NCBI RefSeq assembly: GCF_001864935.2
Contig: NZ_CP126267.1
Coordinates: 248,001-312,000 of the forward strand
DNA: 64,000 bases
Direction: 5' to 3'
Source of the DNA: Curtobacterium sp. MCBA15_012
GTDB lineage: Bacteria; Actinomycetota; Actinomycetes; Actinomycetales; Microbacteriaceae
The notes under the pieces are model-generated. The model was given only the letters and a program-made list of their open reading frames with translations, had not been told where the DNA came from and ran no database searches. A program made the position numbers and the translations under genes. This document shows, piece after piece, positions 44,015-53,105 of the stretch (position 1 is the stretch's first letter; every line of letters starts with the position of its first letter).

Positions 44015-44977
44015 ATGACGAACGAACGCCCGGCTGCTGGGCTGCGTCCGTTGGTGGCGGTCGCGGGTTCGGATACCGGCCGCGCGATCGATGACCTCGC
44101 CGGAATGTACGCCGGTCGCACCTGGCACGCAGCTCCCGTCGATTCGAACTACTGGTACAAGTACGTCGCGGTGGGCGATGACCAGATGAGCATCCGCCGC
44201 TCCCAAATGCACGGCACCCTCCGCGGCGATGTCGCGGTCGAGGGTGAAGTGGTCGTGCAGTGGATCGACTCGGGAAGCGCCCGCGTGGACGTTGGCCGGG
44301 ACGAGATGCGCATGCAACCCGGGGTTCCCGTCCTGTTCCCCATCGAGCAGCGATTCGAGATGGAGTACGAGGACTGGGACCAGCGGATCGTGCACCTGAA
44401 CCGCAACCTCGTCCTCGACGTCGCCGCCGAACGGTACCTTGTCGATGGAACGTTCGCGTTCGACCGGAAAACAGCGCCAACCGACGCCGCTGTGGCGCTG
44501 TGGCGGGAATCCGTGGCGACCGCGATGGGGGTCCTTCGCACTGAGGGGGCGCAGTCACTTGCCTGGCATGAGGCGCAACGGAGCGTGGTGCGATCCCTAT
44601 TCGGCATGTACCGCTTCCACGGCGAGTACGTACCGGCCGGATACGGAGAGGCACGAAGCGCTCGGCTCCGAGCCGCAGTCGACGTGATCCATGCGGATGC
44701 CGGCAAGCCGCTCTCGGTCGGTGACATCGCCGAAGCTGCCGGCCTCAGTGCACGCGGACTCCAAGAAACCTTCCAACGAAACCTCGGTCGCACGCCCATG
44801 GCGTACCTCCGCGAAGTCCGGCTTCGCCGCGTCCAGGAAGAGCTTCTCCGATCCGAACCGGCTGCAACATCGGTCGCGGTAGTCGCGAGCCGATGGGGTT
44901 TCGCACACATGGGACGTTTCTCCGGCGAGTACCTGCGTCGCTTCGGGGAGTACCCCCGCGACACGCTCCGGCGCTAG
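44015..44977 (+). CDS. AraC-family transcriptional regulator (320 aa)
   Basis: The N-terminal ~200 residues form an AraC_binding-like cupin region (QWIDSGSARVDVGRDEM, MQPGVPVLFPIEQRFEM). The C-terminal DNA-binding domain has two HTHs: LSVGDIAEAAGLSARGLQETFQRN and TSVAVVASRWGFAHMGRFSGEYLRRFGEYP. ATG 44015 with GGGAG upstream was chosen over GTG 43967. Part of this gene is duplicated as a decayed fragment at 37560-37660. The regulated genes are unknown. Confidence 0.88.
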   Translation: MTNERPAAGLRPLVAVAGSDTGRAIDDLAGMYAGRTWHAAPVDSNYWYKYVAVGDDQMSIRRSQMHGTLRGDVAVEGEVVVQWIDSGSARVDVGRDEMRMQPGVPVLFPIEQRFEMEYEDWDQRIVHLNRNLVLDVAAERYLVDGTFAFDRKTAPTDAAVALWRESVATAMGVLRTEGAQSLAWHEAQRSVVRSLFGMYRFHGEYVPAGYGEARSARLRAAVDVIHADAGKPLSVGDIAEAAGLSARGLQETFQRNLGRTPMAYLREVRLRRVQEELLRSEPAATSVAVVASRWGFAHMGRFSGEYLRRFGEYPRDTLRR

Positions 44978-45190
44978 TCCGGCCAGGCACCCGCTGGAAT
45001 CGCGACACGTCGGCTCCGCCGGCGGGCTATTCATGCGCGATAGAGACGCAGTCAGGGACGAGACGTTACCCGACTGGCCGGACTCTCGCAGCAAGACTGT
45101 CTCGCGAGTGCTCACCGGTCGGACAGCGCACGACGGGGCAAAGCCGATGCTCTCGACCCACTTGCCCAATTTGGGATCGCTGCATGAGGA

Positions 45191-45221
45191 AACGGTCCCG
45201 GCCGCGAGGGCCGGGACCGTT
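45191..45221. terminator. 13-bp perfect hairpin
   Basis: AACGGTCCCGGCC and its exact complement with a GCGAG loop, 17 bp beyond the end of the minus-strand secreted-protein gene. Confidence 0.8.
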
Positions 45222-45238
45222 CACTCAGCGATGCGTGA

Positions 45239-45946
45239 TCATCCGTAGACGGATGCGCTGCTCCCGCTGACGCGCAGTCCGAATGCGCCGGAGGCGACGT
45301 TGCCGATCGGGCCGATGCCAGCCTTGAAGGTCAGCTCCGCCCATGCCGGGCCCGCCGACGATGCAGTTGCACGACGCAGCTTGGCCGAGCACGAGGCGTC
45401 GCCGACCGAGTTGTTGCAGTACGCTCCGCGGACGTCGCGGATCTTGTTGGTCGTGTAGTCGAGGTAGAAGCCGGCATTGCTGACGAAGTCAGAGATCCCG
45501 ATCTTGCAGTTGGTGTTCCAGCCGCCGGAGGACTTGCACCCCGTCTTCGACGGGTTGAGCCCCAACGTCGTGACACCGCCCGGCCTTCCGGTCGACGCGG
45601 GTGCCACGGCATCGGACTCAACCCATCGTTGCGAACCGTCGGCGAACACCTCGACCGACCGGGTGCCTCCCTCGCGGAGGCTCTCGCTCCTCGTGCTGAC
45701 AGGCGTCGCATCAGTCTGCGAGTCCAGCGGCTGGCCAGCGTTGAGCTTTGCGATGAGGCGATCCTGCACGTCAGCGCTGACGTTCGCACCGTTCATCGTC
45801 GCCCTGACGGTCGCCTCCTGCGACGCCGTCAGGAGCTTCGCCTCGGAGGCACTCGCGGGTGCGACGCCCATGAGCACGGAGCCCAGCAGTGCACCCCCGG
45901 CTACCGCCGCGCAGACCAGACTCTTGAATTGAGCAATTTGTGGCAT
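45239..45946 (-). CDS. Secreted protein of unknown function (235 aa)
   Basis: Sec signal peptide: SLVCAAVAGGALLGSVLMGV, then APASASEA with a likely cleavage after ASA near residue 34. The mature part has a helical pro-region-like segment (ASQEATVRATMNGANVSADVQDRLIAKL), then a beta-rich C-terminus with four Cys (TGCKSSGGWNTNCKIG ... GAYCNNSVGDASCSAK), likely two disulfides. It is followed by a strong terminator, so it is a single-gene transcript. It could be a secreted antimicrobial or surface protein; no family is recognised. Confidence 0.7.
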   Translation of the reverse strand: MPQIAQFKSLVCAAVAGGALLGSVLMGVAPASASEAKLLTASQEATVRATMNGANVSADVQDRLIAKLNAGQPLDSQTDATPVSTRSESLREGGTRSVEVFADGSQRWVESDAVAPASTGRPGGVTTLGLNPSKTGCKSSGGWNTNCKIGISDFVSNAGFYLDYTTNKIRDVRGAYCNNSVGDASCSAKLRRATASSAGPAWAELTFKAGIGPIGNVASGAFGLRVSGSSASVYG

Positions 45947-45988
45947 GAAACCCCTCCTGAGGAATAATCCGTTTCAGCCATGGACGTG

Positions 45989-46117
45989 TTATTCGTTCAC
46001 GTGCGAATCAAGCGAACGACGTCGACGAGCGACAAGCGCTTGCACCCCCCACGAGATGAGCGCCACGACCACGACGAGGACAACGACCGTTACAACGATG
46101 TTCAAGTTCCCAAACAT
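45989..46117 (-). CDS. Small single-span membrane protein (42 aa)
   Basis: MFGNLNIVVTVVVLVVVV starts one hydrophobic helix, followed by a basic stop-transfer tail (ALVARRRRSLDSH). This is a typical small actinobacterial membrane protein. No strong Shine-Dalgarno is seen, so confidence is modest. Confidence 0.45.
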   Translation of the reverse strand: MFGNLNIVVTVVVLVVVVALISWGVQALVARRRRSLDSHVNE

Positions 46118-46974
46118 GCTGCGAGCGTAGACGAACATCCACGATTTGTCGCGTCCCCTGATGACATCGAATCCGGCGATGTGGCCCCAGTCGCCGCGAC
46201 TCGATGCCCCACTATTGCACGGTAGGAATGCTGTACCGCCTCCGACTATTGGCTGACTGCGTACCGTCACCTGGCCATAAAAACGCAGCCGGACGACCGC
46301 TTCTTGGCGGGCACGCTCGATTCCTGCCCAGCACCAGCGGCGCGTTTCCCCCGATGAGGAGCCCTTGCGGCCTCGTCCTGGGAGGCAGCGGGGAGACCTT
46401 GTCCTCCTTTTTGCCGTCTTGTGCAACATCGCCGGATGCGGGACAGTACTCTCCGCCTAATCAATCGGATCTGATGAACTATGTCCGGATGTGGGCTTCC
46501 CAGTACAAAGTCGGCGTCCCGCATATTTCTTTGGAGCGCAGATGGTGGGTGTTGCTGCTGCAGTGGACGTCAAGTGCTGCGTATGGGGTTGATAGCAATG
46601 CGTGTGGCTTCGCCCGCGCATGGAGGAATACCAGGGGTAGCGACTTGTCGTCGGTGAATCTGCTGACTACGTGCTGGGCCTGGATACTAGTCGCTGTCGC
46701 ACTGTCATCCAGAAGGCCGGTCGGCGATGAAGATCCTCGCCAGGAGGACTGTCCACAGGTGGCCGAAGGCTGTCAGGGATCGGTGCGGTGCCGACTGATC
46801 GGACGTCGAAGACCGCAAGGCCGCAGGTAGTGATCACGACAATGACCGGGACCCAGTGGGGTCAGCTCGACGTGGGTGGGTCGAGCCGCTCCTGACGACC
46901 ATCTCCGCGAGCGATGCCCAGCGCCTCCGCCGATCGAGCGTGGTGACGCCCTGGGGCGTCACGGCCGTGCACTG
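46118..46974. other. Long intergenic region without supported gene
   Basis: About 860 bp, less GC-rich in places (46440-46620). The longest frame (46204-46830, plus) has a composition unlike real genes here. It may be eroded DNA; I see nothing recognisable. Confidence 0.45.
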
Positions 46975-48393
46975 TCATGGGGTAGCGCGAGGCACGATAC
47001 GTGGAGCGCACAACCACGCGAGCACGCAAAGTGCTCCTGCCAGGGCGAAAACCGCCGCGAACGCGCTCGTCGATGCAGCACCACCGAACGCTGCGAAGAC
47101 GATAGCCATGACTGCAAGCACGATCGACGATGCGGTTGCTTCCGCGATGGTCAGCGCGGAGCTGTTGAAGCCCTGATTCGTCTTGCTTGAATACCCGAGC
47201 GTGAGCACGCCGAGCCGCGGGTAGATGAGCCCTATCCCGGCTCCGGCGAACGCCCAACCGACCACGACAACGATGGGCGTCGCGCTGGTGAGCGCCGTCA
47301 CGAACAGGCATGCAACCGCGGTTCCAAGGCTTGCGGTGCCGATCCTGGCTGCGAGGACATGGCCGATCGTCGGAAACCGCCCCTGCACCCAAGATGCTGC
47401 TGACCAGCTCAGGGCAGCCGCCGTGAGCGCCACGCCCGCGAGGGCAGCTGACGTGCCGTAGTGGGAAACCAGCAGGAGCGGCACGTAGACCTCCGCTGCG
47501 AAGAAGGTGGCGGCTACTAGGGCGCGCTTGAGTACGACGCTCGGTAAGCCGCGACGGGCACGGAGTGTTCCAGCCGGTAGTAGTGGGCGAAGGGCGATCA
47601 TCGCGACTACGGCTGCGAGGGACGGCACGAGCCACTGCGTCGGCCCGCGCGATTCCGCGGCAAGGGCGATCACGAGCGCGGACGACGCCGTGAGCATGGC
47701 CAGGCCGAGCCGCACGACTTCCGAGCGGCCGATAGAGGCCCGCTCGTCAGGTCCTTGCACAACGCGTGACGCGGCGACGACCAACGGCATCGCCAGCAGG
47801 ACAAGCGCCACGACTCCGAAAAAGACCCACCGCCACCCAACCGTCTCGGTGAGCACGCCAGCGATGACCGGACCGACGAGCGAAGGGATAACCCAGGCGG
47901 TGGCGAAGGCAGCGAACACTTTCGCGTGCAGGGCCTGCGGGTAGATGCGGGCCACGATCACGTACAGGGCCACGGTTATCGCACCGCCAGCCAAACCGTG
48001 CACCAACCGGCCGCTGACAAAGACGACCATGCTGGGCGCCAGCGCCACCACTGTGAGTCCTGCCGCGAAGACGACCACGGAGACGATGAGCGCACTAAGC
48101 GGATTGCCCCTGTCGGACCAGATGCCAGCGAGCACCATCCCGACCACGCTCACCGCGACAGGACCGGCGAACGCGAACGCGTACAGCCCGGCACCGTCCA
48201 GCTCAGCACTGATGATTGGCATGATCGTCGAAACAGCCAGGGCGACGAAAGCGTCGAGCAGCACCAACAGGAACATGCCGATCGTGACCCATCGGAACTG
48301 CGGGTCGAACACCCCGATCTCCCGCTGGGCGCCTTCGGGACTCGGTGCGGAGAGCGCTGACGCGGTGTTTTCGTCGCCGGAGGGGGTGGTCAT
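46975..48393 (-). CDS. MFS drug-efflux-type transporter (472 aa)
   Basis: A polytopic inner-membrane exporter with 12-14 transmembrane segments. The signature regions are MFLLVLLDAFVALAVSTIMP at helix 1, GIWSDRGNPL (loop 2-3 motif), GRLVHGLAGGAITVALYVIV (motif B-like) and VGPVIAGVLTETVGWRWVFF (motif C, antiporter). ATG 48393 was chosen over 48417. A perfect 10-bp-arm palindrome lies 12 bp upstream, suggesting TetR-type repression, but no TetR gene is adjacent. Confidence 0.88.
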   Translation of the reverse strand: MTTPSGDENTASALSAPSPEGAQREIGVFDPQFRWVTIGMFLLVLLDAFVALAVSTIMPIISAELDGAGLYAFAFAGPVAVSVVGMVLAGIWSDRGNPLSALIVSVVVFAAGLTVVALAPSMVVFVSGRLVHGLAGGAITVALYVIVARIYPQALHAKVFAAFATAWVIPSLVGPVIAGVLTETVGWRWVFFGVVALVLLAMPLVVAASRVVQGPDERASIGRSEVVRLGLAMLTASSALVIALAAESRGPTQWLVPSLAAVVAMIALRPLLPAGTLRARRGLPSVVLKRALVAATFFAAEVYVPLLLVSHYGTSAALAGVALTAAALSWSAASWVQGRFPTIGHVLAARIGTASLGTAVACLFVTALTSATPIVVVVGWAFAGAGIGLIYPRLGVLTLGYSSKTNQGFNSSALTIAEATASSIVLAVMAIVFAAFGGAASTSAFAAVFALAGALCVLAWLCAPRIVPRATP

Positions 48394-48405
48394 GCCGTCA
48401 CCGTA

Positions 48406-48429
48406 TGATCTCAACAACGGTTGAGATCA
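48406..48429. promoter_or_regulatory. Palindromic operator upstream of the MFS gene
   Basis: TGATCTCAAC-AACG-GTTGAGATCA is perfectly symmetric with 10-bp arms. It is positioned in the MFS promoter/leader and has the size of a TetR-family operator. Confidence 0.65.
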
Positions 48430-48614
48430 AGAACGCGTGCGACGGCATCTCGGAAGACGATGTGGTTGCCGGGGATCTCGGCGTGGGTGCGGTGTTCGCG
48501 ACCTTGGGAGCACCCCGAACCGGTGGTGGATCGTCGGTTGGCCCTGATCCGAGTGTGTGCTGGAACGGCGGTTGGTCGCGTCCTCTGCGCAGGAGGCTGA
48601 CCGCAGGTGGGGGG

Positions 48615-49112
48615 TCAGCGGTGGCGTTCTCGGAGGCGCACGGTGGGGGCGTTCGGTTCGTTCCAGCGGAAGAGAACGAGATGCCAGAGGTCCGGTCGTT
48701 TCCTCGAGGGATCGATCAGACCGGTCGCTCCGACCTCGATGAGACGATCGCGCACCGACCAGGACGCCGGCGTGCCGCCGGCGTCGGCGAGGTGTTGCCA
48801 GGGCGCCATCGCGTCGGCGAGGTCGATTCCGATCCGTTCGAGGGCGTTGGGGTCCCGCAGGTCGACGATGCCGGCTGCTTCGACGTCGAGCTCGATGATC
48901 TCGAGTGCGCTCGCCCTGGCGTCCCTGTGGGCGATCAGCGCCGCGTCGACGCCTTCGACCGAGGAACTCAGGTACAGAGTGGGTTCATCTGCTCGTGAGT
49001 AGCGGCCTGCCGTGCGTGACCCGGCGATCGCGAACTGAGTGAAGCGCGGGTCGATGGCCCGGTAGAACGTCCCACGGACGACAGGAGCGAAGATCGCATC
49101 GGCGCTGTTCAT
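48615..49112 (-). CDS. RES-domain protein (NAD+-degrading toxin-like, 165 aa)
   Basis: RES-domain hallmarks: an N-terminal FYRAIDPRF (Arg) and GRYSRADEPTLYLSSSVEGVDAA (the R-x-S-x.. region with Tyr/Ser), then a helical part with WQHLADAGGTPASW and a C-terminal LWHLVLFRWNEPNAP. RES toxins cleave or phosphorolyse NAD+ and usually follow a DUF2384/MbcA-type antitoxin. Here the upstream neighbour is an SH3-type protein instead, 4 nt away, so this may be an orphan or a differently neutralised toxin. Confidence 0.72.
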   Translation of the reverse strand: MNSADAIFAPVVRGTFYRAIDPRFTQFAIAGSRTAGRYSRADEPTLYLSSSVEGVDAALIAHRDARASALEIIELDVEAAGIVDLRDPNALERIGIDLADAMAPWQHLADAGGTPASWSVRDRLIEVGATGLIDPSRKRPDLWHLVLFRWNEPNAPTVRLRERHR

Positions 49113-49116
49113 CGCA

Positions 49117-49539
49117 TCAGCCTCGGTTCAGCTCGAGGGTCCGGTGAGGGAGCCACCCCTCGTGTCCGTCGGCCTTGCGACACCACACCCAACCGCTCTC
49201 GGGATCGTCCCGGACCAGTTGCACGACTTCCCCTTCGGAGGCCGAGATCTCCTGCGTGTCGTATGCAGTGCGCATTCTGGGCGGTGAGCTCGTCATGTCG
49301 ACGTGACGGGCGGGCACCCACCCACTTCCGTGCCGAGCGGTGACGAACACGAACGCCGGCCACTCGGTGTCGCGCCTGCCGACCGCGACGGTGTCCCCCG
49401 CCTCAAACCGGTGCGGAGCTCGATCGGGGACGGTGTGATCAGCGCGCACCCTGCGGTGGGAGGGCGTCGAGAGCGGCGCATGAGGGCAGTCCTGCACGTG
49501 GTCACATCCCGGGCCGGAGGTAGTCATCAGGGCTGTCAC
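49117..49539 (-). CDS. Protein with two SH3-like segments (140 aa)
   Basis: Two SH3-like repeats: GDTVAVGRRDTEWPAFVFVT then GSGWVPARHV, and AYDTQEISASEGEVVQLVRD then GWVWCRKADGHEGWLPHRTL. Such actinobacterial SH3 proteins are small ligand-binding modules of unknown role. The gene immediately precedes the RES gene and overlaps the upstream DUF3592 gene by 38 nt, so a three-gene transcript is likely. It could start later at ATG 49527. Confidence 0.65.
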   Translation of the reverse strand: MTALMTTSGPGCDHVQDCPHAPLSTPSHRRVRADHTVPDRAPHRFEAGDTVAVGRRDTEWPAFVFVTARHGSGWVPARHVDMTSSPPRMRTAYDTQEISASEGEVVQLVRDDPESGWVWCRKADGHEGWLPHRTLELNRG

Positions 49540-50365
49540 CGCCGGTCACGGCAGCGAAGATCGACCGCTTGTCCGCCGGGTGCATCGGGTCGTAGAGGAC
49601 GGTGATGGTTGCACCGATCGTTGGGGCCGAGCCGTGGGGGAATCCGTTGGTGCGCTCGACCCATCGAGCCTTACCCGTGGCGTCGGTGAAGGTGAAGGTC
49701 CAGCGGAGGAGCGTGAGCGCCGCATCCGGGGTCGTTGTGCCGCTCACCGCGGTGACGGTCCCGGGAGTCCGGTGTCCAGCCGACAGGAGCGCTGCGACGC
49801 GACCGCGCCGGTCACGACGTCCGCGGCGGCCGATGGTGCCCAGCAGGAGAGCTGCGAGTGCCAGTGCGGTGAACAGGGCGGGGAGCCACCAGGCGGATGC
49901 GTACCAGACCCACGCGCCGATTCCCCACGCCGTGTCATGGCCGAACTCCGGGTCGACGGCGGTACCGATGCGATCGGGGGCTGCCCAGAGGACGGTGGTG
50001 GTCCACCACAGTCCCGCGGCGGCGCCGATCAGCCACAGGCTTCCGGGGCCCGTGCCGGCGAAGTCTGCTGACCTGCCGGTGAAGCGGTGGTTCCATCGCG
50101 AGTACACCGCCACGGCGACCACGGATCCGAGAACGGCCGTCGGTGCTGCCCACCATGGATGCTCCGGGTCGGGGGAGTGCGAGAAGACGCTGTTGAGCTG
50201 CATCTCCCGGAGCACGCCGGCGAACGATCCGATCGCGTAGCCGGACACCGTGCCCGCACCGACGACGAGGACCGCGCCGACCAGTGTCATCGTCAGTGCG
50301 ATGGCACTGCCACGCTGACGGGCCTCGCGGTTCCGCCTCGCGGCCGCCGGATCAGTTGTGCTCAT
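49502..50365 (-). CDS. DUF3592-type membrane protein (287 aa)
   Basis: Four predicted transmembrane helices (IALTMTLVGAVLVVGAGTVS; AAPTAVLGSVVAVAVYS; SLWLIGAAAGLWWTTTVLW; WWLPALFTALALAALLLGTI) are followed by a cytosolic beta domain with DUF3592 features: TPGTVTAVSG, FTFTDATGKARWVE and GATITVLYDPMHPADKR. ATG 50365. The function of the family is unknown. Confidence 0.75.
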   Translation of the reverse strand: MSTTDPAAARRNREARQRGSAIALTMTLVGAVLVVGAGTVSGYAIGSFAGVLREMQLNSVFSHSPDPEHPWWAAPTAVLGSVVAVAVYSRWNHRFTGRSADFAGTGPGSLWLIGAAAGLWWTTTVLWAAPDRIGTAVDPEFGHDTAWGIGAWVWYASAWWLPALFTALALAALLLGTIGRRGRRDRRGRVAALLSAGHRTPGTVTAVSGTTTPDAALTLLRWTFTFTDATGKARWVERTNGFPHGSAPTIGATITVLYDPMHPADKRSIFAAVTGGDSPDDYLRPGM

Positions 50366-50371
50366 GGGCGA

Positions 50372-50656
50372 TCAGTACTGAGCCGGCGTCGAGGAACCGA
50401 TCACGGCGACTGCGATGAACAGGACCACGTACAGCGCGGTGATGGCCCCACCGACGATCACTGCTCCCAGTGCAAGTCCCCGGCCGTTCTCCGAACGGGA
50501 CTTCACCTGCGAGAGCGCGACGAAGCCCAAGATGAAGCCGATGAGCGGAGCAAAGAAGGCCAGCACGAGGGACAGGATCGCGAGCGTGTTGGTTCGCGGC
50601 GTAGGGGAGTGCTTGGCGGTTGACGAGTGCTGTGTGATGGGCTGCTGAGAAGTCAC
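50372..50656 (-). CDS. DUF4190-like two-span membrane protein (94 aa)
   Basis: After a polar N-terminus come TNTLAILSLVLAFFAPLIGF and a GALAxG-like ALGAVIVGGAITALYVVLF, the two-helix pattern of DUF4190. It contains FVALSQVKSRSENGRGLALG, matching the family loop (I.xxGe.GrglA). GTG 50656 was chosen; upstream sequence to 50749 looks like leader DNA. It sits just upstream of the DUF3592 gene. Confidence 0.68.
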   Translation of the reverse strand: MTSQQPITQHSSTAKHSPTPRTNTLAILSLVLAFFAPLIGFILGFVALSQVKSRSENGRGLALGAVIVGGAITALYVVLFIAVAVIGSSTPAQY

Positions 50657-50826
50657 GGCCGGGACCGTATCGCACCGCTGTTTTTTTCGTGAACTGTCTC
50701 GAAAATTATCTTCGGGTGGCGAGAGCGCCGATTTTGTAAGCGCTTCCATCCATAATCTGGGAGCCGCTACCCTCGTCGCGACGGAGCGCGAGGAGTGTGC
50801 TCCCCGACGAGGCGAGGACAGGTTCC

Positions 50827-51345
50827 ATGGGGCTGATGGACAAGTACAAGGCGCTCTTCACCGGGCCGGCGATCGACGTCGCGTCGGAAATCGGCAAGTT
50901 GCTCCCCGACGGTGACCGAGTACTGGTCCACTGCCAGGTGATCCCGAGCGGCTTCAAGCGCGGTGGTGGTGGTGTCGGCGTCGACGGTCGGCTGATGAAC
51001 CTCGTGACGTCGGCGGTCGAGACGGCGGTGTCGCGGTCGCAACACATCGGGGGCGAGGAAGGCTCGACCGCACGGAGCTTGCCGAACGAGGCCGGTCCCT
51101 ACCTCATGGTGATCAGCGAGCAGAACCTGTCGATGTGGGACCTCGGGATGACGGGGAACCAGCTGCCGGCCGAGCACCTCGTGACTGTCCCGCGGTCCCA
51201 GGTGGCCTCGATCGTTGACACGGGCAAGACGGCTCAGGGTGGTGTGCCGGTTGCGCGACTCACCTTCGCTGACGGGTCCTTCGCCGACCAGCGGCTGATC
51301 AGCAAGCCCGGACCAGATTTCTGGGCGGTCGCTTCGACGGTTTGA
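50827..51345 (+). CDS. PH-like-domain hypothetical protein (172 aa)
   Basis: MGLMDKYKALFTGPAIDVAS start; the core alternates beta strands (RVLVHCQVIP; YLMVISEQNLSMWDL; LVTVPRSQVASIVDT; VARLTFADGSFADQRLI) with a closing FWAVAS, resembling a bacterial PH-like fold. There is no signal peptide. The start at ATG 50827 has GGTT upstream only; an in-frame start at 50797 is possible. The function is unknown. Confidence 0.6.
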   Translation: MGLMDKYKALFTGPAIDVASEIGKLLPDGDRVLVHCQVIPSGFKRGGGGVGVDGRLMNLVTSAVETAVSRSQHIGGEEGSTARSLPNEAGPYLMVISEQNLSMWDLGMTGNQLPAEHLVTVPRSQVASIVDTGKTAQGGVPVARLTFADGSFADQRLISKPGPDFWAVASTV

Positions 51346-51454
51346 GGCCCAGGGGGTGTCGCCGGTCGGCCGATCAATACGACAGCACTGTCTCCCCGCC
51401 GTCCGGATGAGGATCGGCTATCGAGACGCCGAGGTTTGCTCGTACGGTGGGCGA

Positions 51455-51712
51455 ATGAGTCCGAAATCACCAGCACCCAGCACCTACTCAAGCTTCGACG
51501 CCATCGAGATCGGTTCGAAGGTTCATCTCCGCCTCATTGGAGATGACGAGACGGTCGAACCCCGTTACATCGACGCCGAGCTCATTTCCACACCCACGCC
51601 GAATGGCCCGAATCACGAGTTCAGCGCCACGTTCCGCGTCCCCGGCAACCATGTGACGGTGTCCGAGGTCCAGTACAAGGCCTGGACTCGGTACGGCAAG
51701 AGATGGTCCTAG
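51455..51712 (+). CDS. Hypothetical protein (85 aa)
   Basis: A small, beta-rich acidic protein (IGSKVHLRLIGDDETVEP; HEFSATFRVPGNHVTVSE). The gene is flanked by a 16-bp direct repeat, GATCGGCTATCGAGAC, at 51412-51427 and 51739-51754. No known domain. Confidence 0.45.
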   Translation: MSPKSPAPSTYSSFDAIEIGSKVHLRLIGDDETVEPRYIDAELISTPTPNGPNHEFSATFRVPGNHVTVSEVQYKAWTRYGKRWS

Positions 51713-51844
51713 GCGCTCTGCGGCTGCGCCCCGTCTGCGATCGGCTATCGAGACACGTCAGATGGCCGCCCCAAACAGATGGGGCACCTGCCCTCTGATG
51801 AATCGGTCGATGGGGTCTGCTGTCGATTCAGTTGACTCGTTGAT

Positions 51845-52721
51845 TTAGGCCGCGGGTGCGACCTGTGGGTTGATGATTGCTTCGTACTCGATGGGCGTCA
51901 ACTTCCCGAGCCCGCGTTGCCGACGCTTGCGGTGGTAGGTGCCCTCGATCCAGTGCACGATCGCGAGGCGCAGCTGCTCCCGCGACGCCCACCGGCGCCG
52001 GTTGAGGACGTTCTTCTGCAGGAGCGCGAAGAAGGACTCCATCGCCGCGTTGTCCGCTCACGCGCCGACCCTGCCCATCGACCCCAGGAGCCCGGCGTCA
52101 GAGAGCGCCCGAACGAACTTCTTGGAGCGAAACTGGCTGCCTCGGTCGGAATGAATGACTGTTCCGGACGGGTTCCGGCGCGAGATCGCCATCTGCAGCG
52201 CCGCAACCGCGAGAGAGGACCGCATCCGGGCGTCGATCGAGTAGCCCACGATGCGGCGGGAGCAGGCGTCCTTGACAGCGCAGAGATAGAGCTTGCCCTC
52301 GGCCGTGCTGTGCTCGGTGATGTCGGTCAACCACAGCCGGTCCAGGTCCGGGGCGGTGAACGCCCGCCGGACCCGGTCATCGTGCACCGGCGGGCCCGCT
52401 TTCCGGGTCAGTCCCCGTTTCTTGGCATGCAATGACCAGAGCCGCTGCTGCGAGCACAACCGCCACACGCGTCGCTCCGAGACTCGGTGGCCGGCGGCGC
52501 CGAGGTCGTCGGCGATGAACCGGTACCCGAACGTCGGGTCGTCGCGGTGCGCATCGACGGCGGCGTTGGTCAGGTGCGCGTTCTCCCAATCACGACGGCT
52601 CACCGGGCTCTTTCGCCAGGCGTAGAACGCCTGCTTCGAAAAACCCAGGACCCGGCAGGTCACCGCGACCGGGATCTGGTCGGCGGCGAGTTCCGGACCA
52701 GCGGGTACATCATTTTGGGAG
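51845..52721 (-). pseudogene. IS3 OrfB with frameshift and stop
   Basis: The start (MMYPLV) is out of frame with the body because of a one-base loss near 52695. A TGA at 52058-52060 replaces the Cys codon in the GACADNAAMESF region, between the second catalytic Asp and the Glu. The remaining C-terminus (MESFFALLQKNVLNRRRW...) is separate. The transposase is therefore inactive. Confidence 0.85.
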
Positions 52722-52994
52722 GTGCGCTTGGGAGAGATACGCGGCGGCACGGCGAAGGATCTCGTTCTCCTGCTCTAGCAGTCGGTTCCGTTTCCGAAGC
52801 TCTCGCAGCTCGACGTTCTCGGTCGTCGTGGTCCCGGACCTGACCCCGTCGTCGATGTCGGCTCGACGCAGCCAGTTCGTCACGGTCCCCTCGGAGATCC
52901 CGAAGTCCTTCGCGACCTGCGTCAACGGGATCTCACCCCTTCGCGCGACCGCGATCACGTCGCGTCGGAACTCGTCCGGATAGGGCTTGGCCAT
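52710..52994 (-). CDS. IS3 OrfA of copy 3 (94 aa)
   Basis: An intact HTH protein (MAKPYPDEFRRDVIAVARRG; LTQVAKDFGISEGTVTNWL) with a coiled coil (ELRELRKRNRLLEQENEIL). It could still bind the ends and act as a repressor of related IS copies. Confidence 0.88.
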   Translation of the reverse strand: MAKPYPDEFRRDVIAVARRGEIPLTQVAKDFGISEGTVTNWLRRADIDDGVRSGTTTTENVELRELRKRNRLLEQENEILRRAAAYLSQAHLPK

Positions 52995-53105
52995 GATCGA
53001 CATCCTTCCAGCGAGGACCGCGTCCCCACAGGTCAGGAGTCAACCGAACCGACAGCAGACCCTCGAGACGCCCTCGACACCGTAGTCACCGAACAGTTCT
53101 GCAGC

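Larger units (their letters stand above)
51813..53062 (-). mobile_element. IS3-family insertion sequence, copy 3 (decayed)
   Basis: Inverted ends GGGTCTGCTGTCG ... TTGACTC (51813) and GAGTCAACCGAACCGACAG then CAGACCC (to 53062). A TCGA occurs 2 bp outside the left end (51807-51810) and directly after the right end, a possible 4-bp target duplication. It is the same IS subfamily as copies 1 and 2 but diverged. Confidence 0.85.
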
